Below, piece by piece: positions 45,471 to 57,613 of a stretch of DNA of 64,000 nt (positions are counted from its first letter, which is position 1; each line of letters opens with the position of its first letter). Origin of the DNA: Leptodontidium sp. MPI-SDFR-AT-0119. Taxonomy: Eukaryota; Ascomycota; Leotiomycetes; Helotiales; Leptodontidiaceae. The stretch covers positions 1,426,001 through 1,490,000 of the forward strand of contig JAHLEZ010000012.1 in the NCBI GenBank assembly GCA_020726505.1, written 5' to 3'. The notes beneath the pieces were generated by a model, which was given only the letters and a program-made list of their open reading frames with translations, did not search any database and was not told the DNA's origin. The position numbers and the translations under genes are program-made.

Positions 45471-47173
45471 TTTTCCGATCGCCCTCCAGGCAGATGTTCC
45501 TGAACTGTTGCAGACTCAAAATAATTGAAGGATTTAAATCGTCAATTGCGGATGGGGCGGACGGGGATAGAATTCGCCGTGCTGACAGCTGCATTCAATT
45601 GGTGTTTCCGAAATGGATGGATGAATGATCGGAAAGAAAATTTAAATCGAACGCGAGGGAAATCGTAGGGGAAGAGAACAATACTAACGCTGTCAACAAA
45701 GAATGCAAACCTACCAGTCACACTCTCTTTAAAGCGCGACAGTGCAGGTAATCAAAGAACGCGTCATGGTGGCCGCCGTTTTGTCGATAAAGCAATGTGC
45801 TAAACTGAGGCTAAGTGTTAATTGAGATACTGTTGATGAAAGATGATTGGGTTTAAGGAATGAAGAGTGAAGGTCTAAGAAATTGGAGGAAGCAGCCTGG
45901 ACGCTTGGACCACCACAGTAAAGAAAGCATCCCGTGATTTGAACGTGATTCGTCTTTAGCGAGAGAGACCGGGGTTGTTGTTGACTTATCTTCACGCCAC
46001 TTCAAACCTTTTTAAATCCAGAAAACGCCGCCCGACATACCATCCTTACGGAAACAAGCTTTACGACCCTACCGCAACACGACCCACAGGCTATGGCCCA
46101 TCATGGTTGCAAATGAGACGATAGCAATTCAACCCCCATTGGTCCCCGAACCACCTGTTGAGTTGAACCAACAACTTTGGACTGGATTCTTGTTCATATC
46201 ACGAAACATCGATATATGAGCCAGGAATGTTGAGTCCGGTACCGTTTAAACAACACTGTCTGACAATGAATAATTCCAAATTTCAAATACATATCCCGCC
46301 ACCAGCTTTACTACATGTCTGCTCTGAGTCCAGAGCTATCGGACTTCATTACTACGCTCTCACACTCTTCAATCCTGCAAGAAATCGAATGGCCATGCAG
46401 TAGATGTCCTCAAGGACAAATCCAGTCATTACTGCGTTGCTCATCTAGCTCTAAATCCCACTCCCACTCCAACGCTATGGAATGAATGTACAACCATTAA
46501 AGCGCCTAGGCACTTAGTAGGATCCATATTTTACTTCTCAACTAGAAAAAATAACCCATCCTTACGTACAAGCAGATATGCTTAGTATTAGTGCTTAGAA
46601 GAGAAAGTAGTGTTACTTCCATGAAGCTTGTTGTCAAAGCACAAGTCAGCTAGTTCGGTAGGAGGAGCTGGCTGTTGGAGGGTGTGGGTTGAAAGGTGCA
46701 TCAACACCTACTGAAGGGATCAATTCGAATGAGATCTGTGAAAATGTATAAATGTGCTACATTCCAAAAACTTGAAACTACTCAATAACAATCGCTTCAT
46801 ATTGATTCCAGACTCAAGATGCGTGGATTTCGCTCAACTTTGATACGGGTGCTTGGTCAAATGGAATGTTTGAAACCATTTGGAGATTGACTTACAAGCT
46901 TACTACATAAGTCTAACCTGAGTATTAGCCAGCTTATTCTCCTCTTGTCCTCTTCGTATGGATCACAAACTGATTGTTTTTCGCAAAGATGACGTATTGG
47001 AGTTTAAGCACGGCTCGGCCCGTTCCCATTTCGCCTGGGCATTACCTACCTAGGTAACTCATGCTCCCCAGATCATCACGCTTTTAGCATACCTTAGTAA
47101 GTCTTGGTCCTCTTTGTTCTCATTGTTGGTTTTCTGCAGTCGAAAGGCGCGCGCCTGCTTTACCTTTTTTCAG
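45471..47173. other. Divergent intergenic region, 1.7 kb
   Basis: Contains the promoter of the acetyltransferase-like gene (-) and the unknown 5' end of the next plus-strand gene. No protein-like frame. A strong acceptor-like sequence TTTTTTCAG ends near 47173. Confidence 0.5.
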
Positions 47174-48122
47174 GCGCTTCTTCAATACGACTCTCCTCAT
47201 CCAAACAAGATAACGAGCCCTTTACTACCACCACTACCTACTGGGTCAGAACCCACAGCCCCCCTTCCCACAGATGCAACTCTGGCGCCAACCATCTCGA
47301 TTCCTACAAACAGCGTCGACAAGACAAGTGCAAAGAAAATCCCAAGTATCATCCCTCTCGACGACACTCGCAAGTTCCTCTACCGAATGCCAGGCGTTGA
47401 GCTGATGGCCACGAACAACCAACATGCATTCATGCAAGTCATGAGGATCCCGTCACCCACTATCCACCTCAAAGAATCATCAATGCAGTTGATAATGACC
47501 TCTTCGCCCAGTGCTGGAAAGATCACATCTACAAGCTTGTTGTCGATTCCTTGCTGGTTACTCTCCCCGTCAGTTGGAACCTGGATATTGTCCGGCGCGG
47601 GTTTATGGTACATGGCCGAGACGATCCATCCGTGACACCTCATGTCCTAAAGATAGGCATTGGGCGAGAAGTAGAGATCACAGAGCAAAAGGCTGGCGAG
47701 ATCGTGGACGTTCTGGCGGAGTTGATTTCAAGCCATTGGTCTGGAGAGGTGTACGTTGCAATCTCCCCCTCCCTGCCCTAAATCAATCCTGGCCGATCAC
47801 ACTCTAACTATTATTTTTCTTCTTTATTAGAGTCTACGTAGAAGTCTGCAGAAGTGACTGGCGTAGTCTCAAGACTTGCGCTACAGCATCTAATACCCCA
47901 TTCGTGTCCGGCTCTACATCCAGTCAAACTCTACCATTCCCTGAGTCTTCGTCTTCGTCTTCCATCGGCCAAATGCTGGACAAATCCAAATCTTTCGACG
48001 AAACGGTTTCGACAAATCTGCAAGCTACCCCGGAAGTCAGACCTAAATGGTGGAAGAGAATGTACTATCGCATCGTCAAGACTAAGACCAAACCTACCGA
48101 CAAGAGTCTACTAAACTTTTGA
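47174..48122 (+). CDS. Protein of unknown function, 5' end and one join unresolved
   Basis: After a strong acceptor (TTTTTTCAG) the frame ALLQYDSPHPNKITSP ... FLYRMPGVE runs to about 47397. Natural text then continues in another frame as HEDPVTHYPPQRIINAVDND, WKDHIYKLVVDSLLVTLPVS, VRRGFMVHGRDDPSVTPHVL and KAGEIVDVLAELISSHWSGE. The continuing frame has TGA at 47398-47400, so a 1-nt deletion or an unseen intron lies there. A clear 80-nt intron (47751-47830; donor GTACGT, branch CTAAC, acceptor TTAG) leads to the last exon, VYVEVCRSDWRSL to the stop at 48120-48122, with a KWWKRMYYRIVKTKTK basic end. I cannot name the family; no signal or TM. No ATG is visible at the head, so a first exon must lie upstream. 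Confidence 0.55.
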
Positions 48123-48760
48123 GAGAGGAGACGGTGATGGTCACTACCGATATGAAACACTGGGTCAACCGACTTGGTTGGTTGGGTGGATGTAACATTA
48201 GAAAATGGTGCTTCCAATGAAGAAGCTTACTTAGACTGGTGTCTCGCAGAGATAAATAGCAAAGTGGCGTAGCCGGCGCAGAACATTCAACATCCAAACG
48301 AGCTCTGATCTGATTTCCATGTCTTGCCTTGCCTTGTGTCTATTAACATTAATATTAATATCAATATTAATACAGTACCGGATCGTCTTCCACAAATAAA
48401 ATGCCGAGAATATTATGATATGATCCTCACTCCCAATCCTAAAGGTACGACGAGTTGCACGCACAGCGGGCTTCAACCCACCCACCTACAGCTTCATTGC
48501 TTTCCTCTACAAGATGTCATGAATGGAAGACAGCCCCCCGCCCCCCCGCCCCCCCCTTTGCGAGCTCCTCCGTCACTATCTGGATTTTAGTGATGGAGCA
48601 ATTAGTTAAGACCCGCGGGAATTCAATTCAATTTCTTCAAATCAAACCAATGACTTTGAGATCATTGTTCTTATCCTCCGTGACTATTGACTATAATCTT
48701 TGTCAGAGTTACGCTAGTTCATCAGCTTGTCTTTGCTACTTATATTTTATTTATTCATAG

Positions 48761-48800
<40 letters not shown>

Positions 48801-49382
48801 TATTAATATATTAATATATTATATTATTCCCCCTCCTCCCCCATTTCCTTTTTCTTTTTGAACTCAAAAGAGAATAAATAAATAGTGCAAAGAAGTATTA
48901 GTATTATATGATTCAAGTAATAAAAGTAAGAGTAAGATCGGAAAGGATTCGATGACATAGTCGTGATGAAGAAATCTATTCAGTCAGGCTAGTTTAATCA
49001 ATGAATGGAGAGAGAGAGAGATCAGACATGGGGGAGTAAGGTAAGCATATATGTAAATATCCATAAAGATCAGAGATGCGAGGGATGTCCGACGACAGAG
49101 TGACGATTCTCTCTCGTATCATTACAACATGTTTGTTTGATTTTGGTTCTATTAAACTAGCCATATGGAAATATAGCCTAGCCTTGTAATTTCCATTTCT
49201 CTTATCTCATCTCTCATTCTTTGCTTTGGTATCATCCCCCTCTTCCCTCCACGCATCCTCAAAAACATAAAATGTTACCGCTCAATTAAAAACAAACAAC
49301 AACAACGACAAAAAACACAATCCCATCCCAACTCCCTTATGCCTCAAGACCCCCGCATCTAGATAGATAGATATATCGATAT
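48123..49382. other. Convergent intergenic region with low-complexity tracts
   Basis: 3' flanks of the unknown gene (+) and the nucleoside transporter (-). It includes a C-run region at about 48536-48557 and the AT microsatellite listed separately. No gene. Confidence 0.6.
48763..48827. repeat. AT microsatellite with ATATTA units
   Basis: About 16 AT dinucleotides followed by several TTAATA/ATATTA hexamers. Lies in the convergent intergenic region. Confidence 0.9.
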
Positions 49383-51480
49383 CTAGTTAGAGACCTTGGT
49401 ATAAGCAGCCGAGTCCACGATCAACATACCGGCGATACTGGCACTGGTGAGGGTGGAGATGACGCCGGAGATGAGTGCGGACAAGGCGACCTTGGCGACG
49501 CGGCCTGCTTGGCCCGGGGCGAGGGAGGAGAGGACACCGATCTGGATTCCGACCGAGGAGATGTTGCCGAAGCCGCAGACGGCGTAGGTGGCGATGAGCT
49601 TGGAGCGCTCGGAGAGGTTGAGGAAGTCGTTTGTGGGGTCCTTGTCTACCATTGCTGCGAACTGTTGTGGGAATGGGGTCAGTATTGCCAAAAAAAAAAA
49701 AATTTTTGAGGGGTTTTCGTTTGGGGAAAGGAGGGGGAGGGAGGGGATTGAAAACTTACAGCGACGAACTCGTTGGCGACGACCTTGAGACCGATGAGTT
49801 TCGAGACACGGAAAATATCACCGTTGCGTGGTACGCCGAGGAGGAAAGCGATGGGGTAGAAGATGTAACCGCAGATGAGCTCGACGCTGAGAGGTGGGCC
49901 GTTGATGTTGAGGTATTTACCCCACCATCCGAGAAGACCGTTGACGAGGCCGAGGAGGGACAAAATGCAGAGAAGAGCGGCAATGATCATACCACCGACT
50001 CTGAGACCGAGCCATGAACCGTTAGCGAATGCGTGGAGGCCGTTGGCGGGCTTCTCGTCGTTGTCCTTGGGGATCACGACCTTGCCGGCTGTGAGGGTCT
50101 CCTCGGTTTCTGGGTAGCGGAGCTTGGAGATGGCGAGGGAGGCTGGGATGGACATCACGCAGGAGGAGATGAGGGCGAGTGGTGAGATACCCATGTTGAT
50201 GTAGGCGCCGAGCACGGATCCGGCAATGGTAGCGAATCCAGATGTCATGATTTGATGGAGTTCGGCGGAGGTCAGGTGAGGAATGTACGGGCGGATCAAC
50301 ATGGCGGATTCACCTTGACCGACGAAAGGAGAGGCAGCTGCGACGACGGCTTCGGCTCCAGAGACCTTCATTCCGTAGAAGAACATGGTGGCGAACTTTC
50401 CGATAGCCCATTGGAGCCATCCCCAGTAGTAGAGGAGCTGGACAAAGGCAACGAAGAAGATGATGGGGGGAATGACACCGAGGAGGAAGTAGTGGAATTC
50501 GAGAAGGTCGGCGCTGAGCAGGAAAGCGGTACCCTGGGCAGCGAATGCAAGCAGGGATGTAGCGAGGAAAGCGATGAAGTTGAAGATATCGTATCCAGCT
50601 TGGGTTCTCAGGACAAAGAGAGCGAGAATGTACTGGGCGAGCATACCAACGATGACGGTCTGCCATTGGATGGCCTTGCGGTTGTTGGAGGTCACGTAGA
50701 AACCAAAGATGAAGACGATAAGACCGAACAGACTGATAGCGCGGTTGGCTCTGGTGTTATCGGCGGTCTCGTCGCTGGCGAAAGTACCGACGATGAACAC
50801 AGCAACGGTTCCAGCAGCTCCCAATGGCAGTCTCAACTTCTCGGGGATCACCTTGTGGGGATTGTAGATCAACTTCATCCACAGCCAGGCGATTGGCTTG
50901 GTGACATACTTGGTCGAGACGTACAGGGTAACCAGACGAACGGTGATAGCCAACCAGAGGAGGAACGGGATCAACCAAGACTCGGTGGGACCGCCGATGT
51001 CGTGGCGATGTAGATTCAGAGCGGCAATCCACCATCTGTGTCGCCTGTCAGTCACGGCGCTGGTTTTGTCACACAAGACAGACAGACACGCGGGGAAAAG
51101 GAAATTGAAATCTCGTACCCAGTCATCAACAGCCAGAAAACAGGGAAGAAGAACGGCTTCGCCATGTTCCAGATCTTGCGGATCACGGAGGGTTGCTCTC
51201 GCTCGCCCTCTCCCTCGGAAAAGCTGGCGGGGGTGCCATTGATCTCCTTCTCACGGTAATCAGTGTCCTTGATTCCCTTCTCGCTGTCGACCTCGAGCAC
51301 GGCGGGCTCGCTGGTAGGCGTCCGCGACGCAGAGCTGATCTTCTCGTTGCTGAAGTCGTCGACCTTGTGAGGATCATGGTATGGCTCCTTGACCTCATGG
51401 GTACCGAAGGCATTGGTTTCCTTGACCTGGAAATGGGGGTCGTTGCCTCGCTCGGCAATATCATTGACGTTGCTCGCCAT
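49383..51480 (-). CDS. Concentrative nucleoside transporter (CNT family)
   Basis: Three exons: 51480-51119, 51035-49760, 49661-49383; introns 83 and 98 nt (GTACGA...ACAG; GTAAGT with branch CTGAC and ACAG). Product 638 aa. A hydrophilic N-terminus of about 105 residues (many D/E/K/T) precedes about ten or more membrane segments. CNT signatures are clear: AASPFVGQGESAMLIRPY (the GQGE nucleoside-binding loop), LHQIMTSGFATIAGSVLGAY (second half of the scaffold), LIGLKVVANEFVA, then across the last intron SKLIATYAVCGFGNISSVGI, the conserved last-block signature. The family moves nucleosides inward with H+ or Na+; fungal members are generally proton-coupled. Plasma membrane expected. Gene intact. 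Confidence 0.95.
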
Positions 51481-54400
51481 TGTGAGGGTTGTGTGAAGGT
51501 TGTAGGAGGGAGGATGGGCGGAGGGAGAAAAGTTGGGCGACTATGAAAGTCGGGGGAGGAGGTGAAGTGAGGTGATACAAACAAGACCGAGTCGAGGGAA
51601 GTCGAGTCTAGTCTAGTAGGATCAGATCGAAGCGATATTCAAGACCTTCACGAGCTGACGCTGGAGCTGAGCTGGAGCTGGGAAAGGGAGGATTGACGTG
51701 GGCCTGGGAATTTATATGTATGGCAGCAGCAGCTCCATCCATACGTATCTGTAGGTCATGTAATAAACCATGGATGGACCCCTTCCCTTGCTTTGCCTTC
51801 CCTACCTACGAACCTTATCCTCGGCCCCTCCATGCATCCATCCATTCCCTCCCCAAGTAAATCCGGCCGTAGCTCTGCCAGCCAGCCAATCACCGCCCCG
51901 AAGACTGTTCGGTCGGGGTTCTAGCTTGCTGTCTAAATTGACGCCGTCTCCGCTCATCTAGACATTCCAGACTAGGAGACTGTGAGACTGGCATCAGTGC
52001 ATATGCCAGCCAGCCAGCCTTGGCCATGTCCGTCGTTGGATACTTGGGGCTTGCACTTTGCCTGCACTTATCGATGATCCGCCCCTCCCTCTTCCCTCCT
52101 GTCGCGGCCATGGTCGAATCAGCGCGCATCTTGAAATCTACAAAACTCTCAATCTCACCCATCAAACCCTACCTTTGTCGCCCCCGCGATAAGGTGGTGG
52201 GCCTGCAGCGCTTGGCAAACGTCCCAGTGTCTATCCGCCGCTCGAGGCTGCCGGCCCTTTGCACCAAAGAGGAAGGTCGACTTGCTCAGGGCCCCAGCCT
52301 ACTCCAGCTTGGGAGATGCGCAGAGATCCCCAGCTTCCCAAAGGCTGATATAAAGCCGTCGATGGTGGCCAATTCCGAGAGATGGTATTCGGTACTCACC
52401 GTGTGGTGCGGCTGAGGCGAATGGTTGTTGTTCTGACTTTGATTGATTGTTGGTTATGGCTTTGGAATGAATTAACGAGGCAGGCAATCTGCGATAGTGA
52501 AAGAAGGCACAGCCAGCGGCAGCGAAGAAAGGTTGGATTAGAGTCGCCCACCCGTTTGTCGCACGCGCGATGAGGAAGGTGGAGAATACCTCCAGCAGTC
52601 CAGCATCAACCTGACACTTACTTACAGTATCCGCTGGTAGGTGGATGAGTCCCGCCACTGGTGCTGCTCTGCTGCCGTACGGTGTTGGAGGATTCAAGGT
52701 TCTTTTTGGCTGAGGATCGCTCTCTTTGGCTGGCCCTGGCTGACGAGTGGGCTTTTCCAGGGCTTCCACCTTTTGGCTGCCGTATTCTAGTCAGAACGCC
52801 CCTCCCATATGCCGCTGTCGTGGCCTCGGGCTGGTTGATCTTTGTTTTGTACGTTATACAAAAGGATCATCAGCCTTGAAGGCGACCCCGAGATTCCCTT
52901 ACTCGTTAAAGCTGGTGGGAACCCACCCACAGCCTGAACCAAGGTATGGGGTATCGTTACTGGAGCATCAACATACACTCCCACACCATGCCATGCCCTG
53001 CCCTGCAATAGCAGCTATACATGCCGATGCAGCGGATGGATGCACCTCACTCCCCTCGAACCAGGCCAGGTCAAGGTCAAGTTGGACGTCAAGATCAGGA
53101 TGGCCAGCTCCGCCATGGCACGAAGGAATGGCATCCATTTGCGTGAAAGCAAGCAAGCAAGCAACCAAGAAAGCAGCCGCCTCCTCCCGCTACTGTACTG
53201 TACGCAACAGTCCGAACCCTCTTTACAACCTTCCGCATTCGGTAATGTGCCACATGGCGTTCAAGGTCGGGAACGCGGGATAATTTAGTTTCACATGGCA
53301 AGTTCTTCCCCTCAAAGTCCCGGTCCCGGTACCACCTCCGTTCCGTAAACCTATCCTCTTCCTCTTCCACACAGCAGAACAAGAAACCCTTATCTGTGCC
53401 CAGCCTTTTTCTCCAAAGAAAACCCACTCCCACCACCAACAAAAAATAACTTAAAAATAAAATCTCCCAATTAATCATCCCGATATCTTGGAGCGTGCGC
53501 CATTTCGAGGATATTGAGCCGTGCGCCAAGTCGACAAGTGCCTTGGCGGGGAGATTCTGCAGGCCAAGCCAGGCCAAGGAGAGCAGGTGGATGGATGTGT
53601 GTGATGATCCATGATGGATGGCAGTGAATGGTTGGATAGGATAGGACAGGGGTAAGGAGAGGCGAGTCGAGTCGAGTGAGATTCTGTGCTTCTGGAAAAC
53701 TTGTCTGACAGCCCATCTGCAGCTTCCGTGAGGCCTGGAGGTCTGACAGGCGTGGGTCAGTGAGATTGTGAGATTGTGAGTGCGGTCTGTCCTTTCCTTG
53801 CCACCGGCGTGACCGGTTGGTAACGAAGAACACGAAACGGCATGTCCTACCAATCAAATCACCCTCTCTCCCCCTCCCTCCCTCTCGCACACACACAAAC
53901 AAACAATTGAATTGATGCAGAGCAGAGCAGAGATCAAATCAAATCGAAATGGCCTGAATCGACACGACACCTCCCATCCCATACACATCCATCCTCAGCG
54001 CCTGGTTCTTTCGCTCCTTCGGCTCGAACGAACAGAGCAAAACAGAAACAGAACAGACAATATCCCGTTAGATCGGATTCGGACATCAACCTACTGTAAT
54101 CAGTGCTGATGCTGATGATGTCCATCTCATCTCGTTTCGTTATCTATTGCCTCGACATGCAGGGGTTGACTGATCAATTCGATATCTCGTACGAAATGCG
54201 TGCTGTGTGCTCTACTCTGTGCTGTAATTTTACGACCGAGCTCCAAGCTCCCCTATCGTAAATTACCCCACCGTATCGTGAAGGAAGGGCTTGGCGATTT
54301 CGCCTCTGGAGTATCGATGGATTGATTGATTTGCATTTCGACTGATGATAGAGAGTAGGTTTAGCCCTCTGTGTTGTCAGCTTTGTCGCTTGGTAAGGTA

Positions 54401-54567
54401 GGGTGGATTTTTCGATAAGAGGAGGTTTTGGGCTTCTGGTTGAGGAAATTGTTTGGTTGACCTTGTCGCTCTCTTTCTCTTTCTTTTTGGTCGTCCTCTC
54501 CCCTTTTGGAATTGCGACCAGCCAGCACTCTTTCTGTACCACAGCCAGGCAAGCAGACAGGCGGGCA

Positions 54568-54591
54568 GGTAAGGTAAGGTAAGGTAAGGTA
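54568..54591. repeat. AGGTA short tandem repeat
   Basis: About five copies of a 5-bp AGGTA unit in non-coding DNA. Confidence 0.8.
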
Positions 54592-55310
54592 GCCTTCCTC
54601 TTTCAAGACTCGTTCTCGTCGTCGTTGTACGGAGTTCTGTCGTGGCTAGGTACCAATTACCAATCATTCACTCTCGTGTTTCGTCGCTCGCAACAAAGTA
54701 CCCTCCAGTCTCCTTCGTGGTTGACCGTTGCCAATTGGCATCCATCCATGCATCCAAATCCGAATCGTAAGGTTTGTTCAACAGGCGGCTCTTCGTCTCG
54801 GGTACGAGATATCACCTGTCGATCAGGATCTGGACTCATGATCAAGATCGCGAGACCTCTCATCTCGTGCGTGTCAGGTCAGGTCACCGCTCGCTCTCGA
54901 TGATCGCACATCAGCTCATTCCAGCTCGTCTTTTCCAGTATTCTCCTCTCCGCTCTGCTCACTTCGATTCGTAATCTCGGTTTCGGTTTAGCATTCGAGG
55001 ACTTCTTTTCCTTTCAATTGGATTGGTTCGGGCTAGTTCCAGTTGCTGCCCAGATCAGACCTCTCTGCTTATTCGAAATGCCGAGATGCACTGGATGGAC
55101 TGGAAGAACAGGAAGGGCGAGAGATTTGAGATGAGGTGACGAGGAGAGAAGAGAAGCTAGCGGATTAGCCTCTTACTGGGTGGGAAGGTGGTAGGTATCG
55201 GGATTGTTGAGTAAGATCAATCGATCCTTTTGAAGGTAAGGTAATTCGAAGAAGCGGATGAGCTCGCCTTCTTCCTCCTTTTTTTTTTTATCGCTCGGGT
55301 CGAGTCAAGT

Positions 55311-55335
55311 GGTTTCGTTTCGTTTCGTTTCGTTT
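55311..55335. repeat. GTTTC short tandem repeat
   Basis: About five copies of a 5-bp GTTTC unit, next to T-rich and GT tracts; non-coding. Confidence 0.8.
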
Positions 55336-56837
55336 TGCTTTTTGTTTTTGCGCCTTTTTTTTTGCGTGTGTGTGTGTGTGCGTGTATTGCTTGATGCGAT
55401 GTGAAGCATTTCATCTGCAGAGAGAGGTTAGATTTCGACTCCTCATATCGATGTCTTTCTTCCATTTTATCGTCCTTCGTCGTGTCGAATCAATCGCGTC
55501 GTTCTTTTCTCTCTCTGTAGAATCCAATCCATCACATCTTATTCATTCCATCTCGCCAATGTCGCTTCAAAAACATGCATCTATCGTAAAGCGCAAGGCT
55601 CTGGATGGATGAATATTTACTAGGTAAAATCCAAACAGCCAGCCAGTCAGTCGCTGCGATATCTAGATATTCTATCGATCTGTCATGTCAGTACGGTACA
55701 TGCCTAAGGTAAGTAAGTTCCAAGTCAGCATCGGGATAATTCGCTCCATCCATCCATCCATACCAGCAGAAGTCGATCGCTCTCGTCAAACCACATCACA
55801 GACAGCCTGTCGACCGACCCGAGTGCAAAGTCGCAAAAGAACAACAATAAATAAAAAATTACGAGTGGCCGGCCCATCTATCTTTATAACATCCCCCCCT
55901 ATCCAACAAACGAAAAATAATAAATAAGCAAACCCCCCAAACCCCCCAAAATCCCCACCTCCTATCAAGCCATCACGCCCATCTCCCATTTGACTCACAC
56001 GCCGCTCTCCCCCATCTCGGGTGGCGCCGAAACTGGCATTGGCATTACTCTACTCTAGCGTCTAAGCGAGCCTTCTAGAGCGCTGACTGGCTGCGTCTAC
56101 ACCCTGCCATAGTGCACAACAACAGGGCGGGATTGTGTGATGGGTTTGCTTACGAATACGACCCATCCCTCTGTGACCTACTTTGCCCCGACTGCCTTCT
56201 TTTATTTTTTGGTGGGGAGAGATTGTGGTTGGGATTGGGATTGGATTGGGAGGGGTTTAAAGAGACGACGTGCGTTTGGGAAGGCTGAAGAGGCGTCTGG
56301 TCTGCAAAGTGGGCGGAGGGCGCAGTTGACTTACATACCTATTTACTCTCCCCGACGATGACGATGATGATGAACTTCAGCCTTGCGTGTTGGATGTCGT
56401 CGTCGTAGGTTTTTCCCCGAGAGAGGGGTGGTGGGGGGGTTGTTTATCCCATCATCATATCCTAATCTCAACTAATAACTAATACAGTAGCCAGATTTTA
56501 CAGAATCGAATTATTTATTACGCTACCATCTCGTACGGTACTGAGTATAATACCATTCTGCTCTTTCCTCTTTCCTTTCTGTTGGAGTTTTCTCTGTGTA
56601 TGTGCATTTGGGTATGTACGATCGATGTAACAAATAAATATACGTCACTTTGAAGTTTCTAGAAAAACGTTCGAATCTTTCCCTTCACTCTCAAATAACT
56701 AACAAAGTAACCAAATTACATCCCCAGCCCCAATTCTTCCTTTTCTCTCCTCTCCTCTAAACCAAAAGAAAAAAAGAAAAGAAAAAACCATCCCAGGAAT
56801 CAGCAGCAGTCTGCAAAACTACATCCTCTCACCCTTT

Positions 56838-57613
56838 CTAAAAATCCGTACTCCTCCTAACGTCCTCCCACTCCCTCAGCAAAGCCAACGTACTCTCGCA
56901 CTTTTCCCTCGCGACTTTCAGCGCGTCGCTGCCGAGGACCAGACGGGCTGGGATGGGTCTACCGGATGCCATGCCCTCGCGCTTAACGAAATCTATGATG
57001 CGATCTGCTGCTTTGAAGGTGGAGCCTGGTTGGTGCCCGCTGTAGGCTGTCATTGCTGCTTGCTGGGGAGTAGGGTTGTTAGTGTTTGTTTGGGTGATTT
57101 TGGGTGGGGGAAGTGGGAGAGGGAAGTGGGAAAGAGAGGAATAGAGAAGATATACCAATCCCTCTGTGATGCTGGAGTAAGCCGCAGATGTAGATGCGGA
57201 CGGGAATGTGGTCTTAAAATTCTGAGGGCTGATAAATGATGTGCGGACTTTGTATGGGTGGGTTAGCGTGTTAGCTGATGAAGTGGTTACGTCGAGAGCG
57301 AAGAGGGTTGCGTTGTGGGTTCTGGGGAGTTAGTTGGTGTGTTAGTGAGGGATTCGGTTTTTTTGTTGTTGTTTTTTGGGAATATGGAATGGAGTTTGTG
57401 TTTTGATAGGGTTGAGGGGATGGAGGTTGAGGTGATGGGGAATTTGAGGGGAGGGAGAGGTGTGTTGAATGATGAACTGGAGATCTTGAAGAGCGGGAGA
57501 GCTGATGTTTCGCGCTGTGGCTATACCGTGATCACCTCTTGTGAGTACGGCTGGTGCAAGTGCGACACCTAAGCCGGAGGAGGCGCCTGTGATGAGTCAA
57601 CCAGAGGAGCCAT
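56838..57613 (-). pseudogene. SDR-family oxidoreductase pseudogene lacking its catalytic core
   Basis: Starts with ATG at 57611-57613 (MAPLV). A 1-nt loss and a G-to-A change at the usual W-L-I-T then shift the frame; the Rossmann motif LITGASSGLGVALAPAVL is intact in the next frame, as is the GIATARNIS strand. After a probable intron comes NATLFALDVT, the adenine-pocket strand with its Asp. The sequence then jumps to VRTSFISPQNFKTTF and, over a 93-nt or so intron (donor GTATAT, branch CTAAC, acceptor CCCAG), to AMTAYSGHQPGSTFKAADRI, ARLVLGSDALKVAREK and the stop at 56838-56840. About 120 residues with the NNAG, catalytic Ser and YxxxK motifs are missing. Flanking parts fit NAD(P)-dependent short-chain dehydrogenases. 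It cannot be active. Confidence 0.75.

Larger units (their letters stand above)
51481..56837. other. 5.3 kb gene-free stretch with simple repeats
   Basis: The promoter and leader of the transporter must be at the left end. Frames of 100-250 codons occur, notably 53095-53853 (-), but look like by-products of low complexity. Simple repeats include AGGTA x5 (54568-54591), GTTTC x5 (55311-55335), a GT run (55367-55380) and CATC repeats (55745-55760). I recognise no protein or structural RNA. Confidence 0.5.

Noticed and set aside
50252..51013. 253-codon plus-strand frame opposite the nucleoside transporter
   Set aside because: Antisense of transmembrane exons, rich in E/D/G; the transporter on the other strand explains the openness.
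53095..53853. 252-codon minus-strand frame with one hydrophobic segment
   Set aside because: Composition follows simple repeats, no family-like motif, no neighbour support, and its start context is poor.
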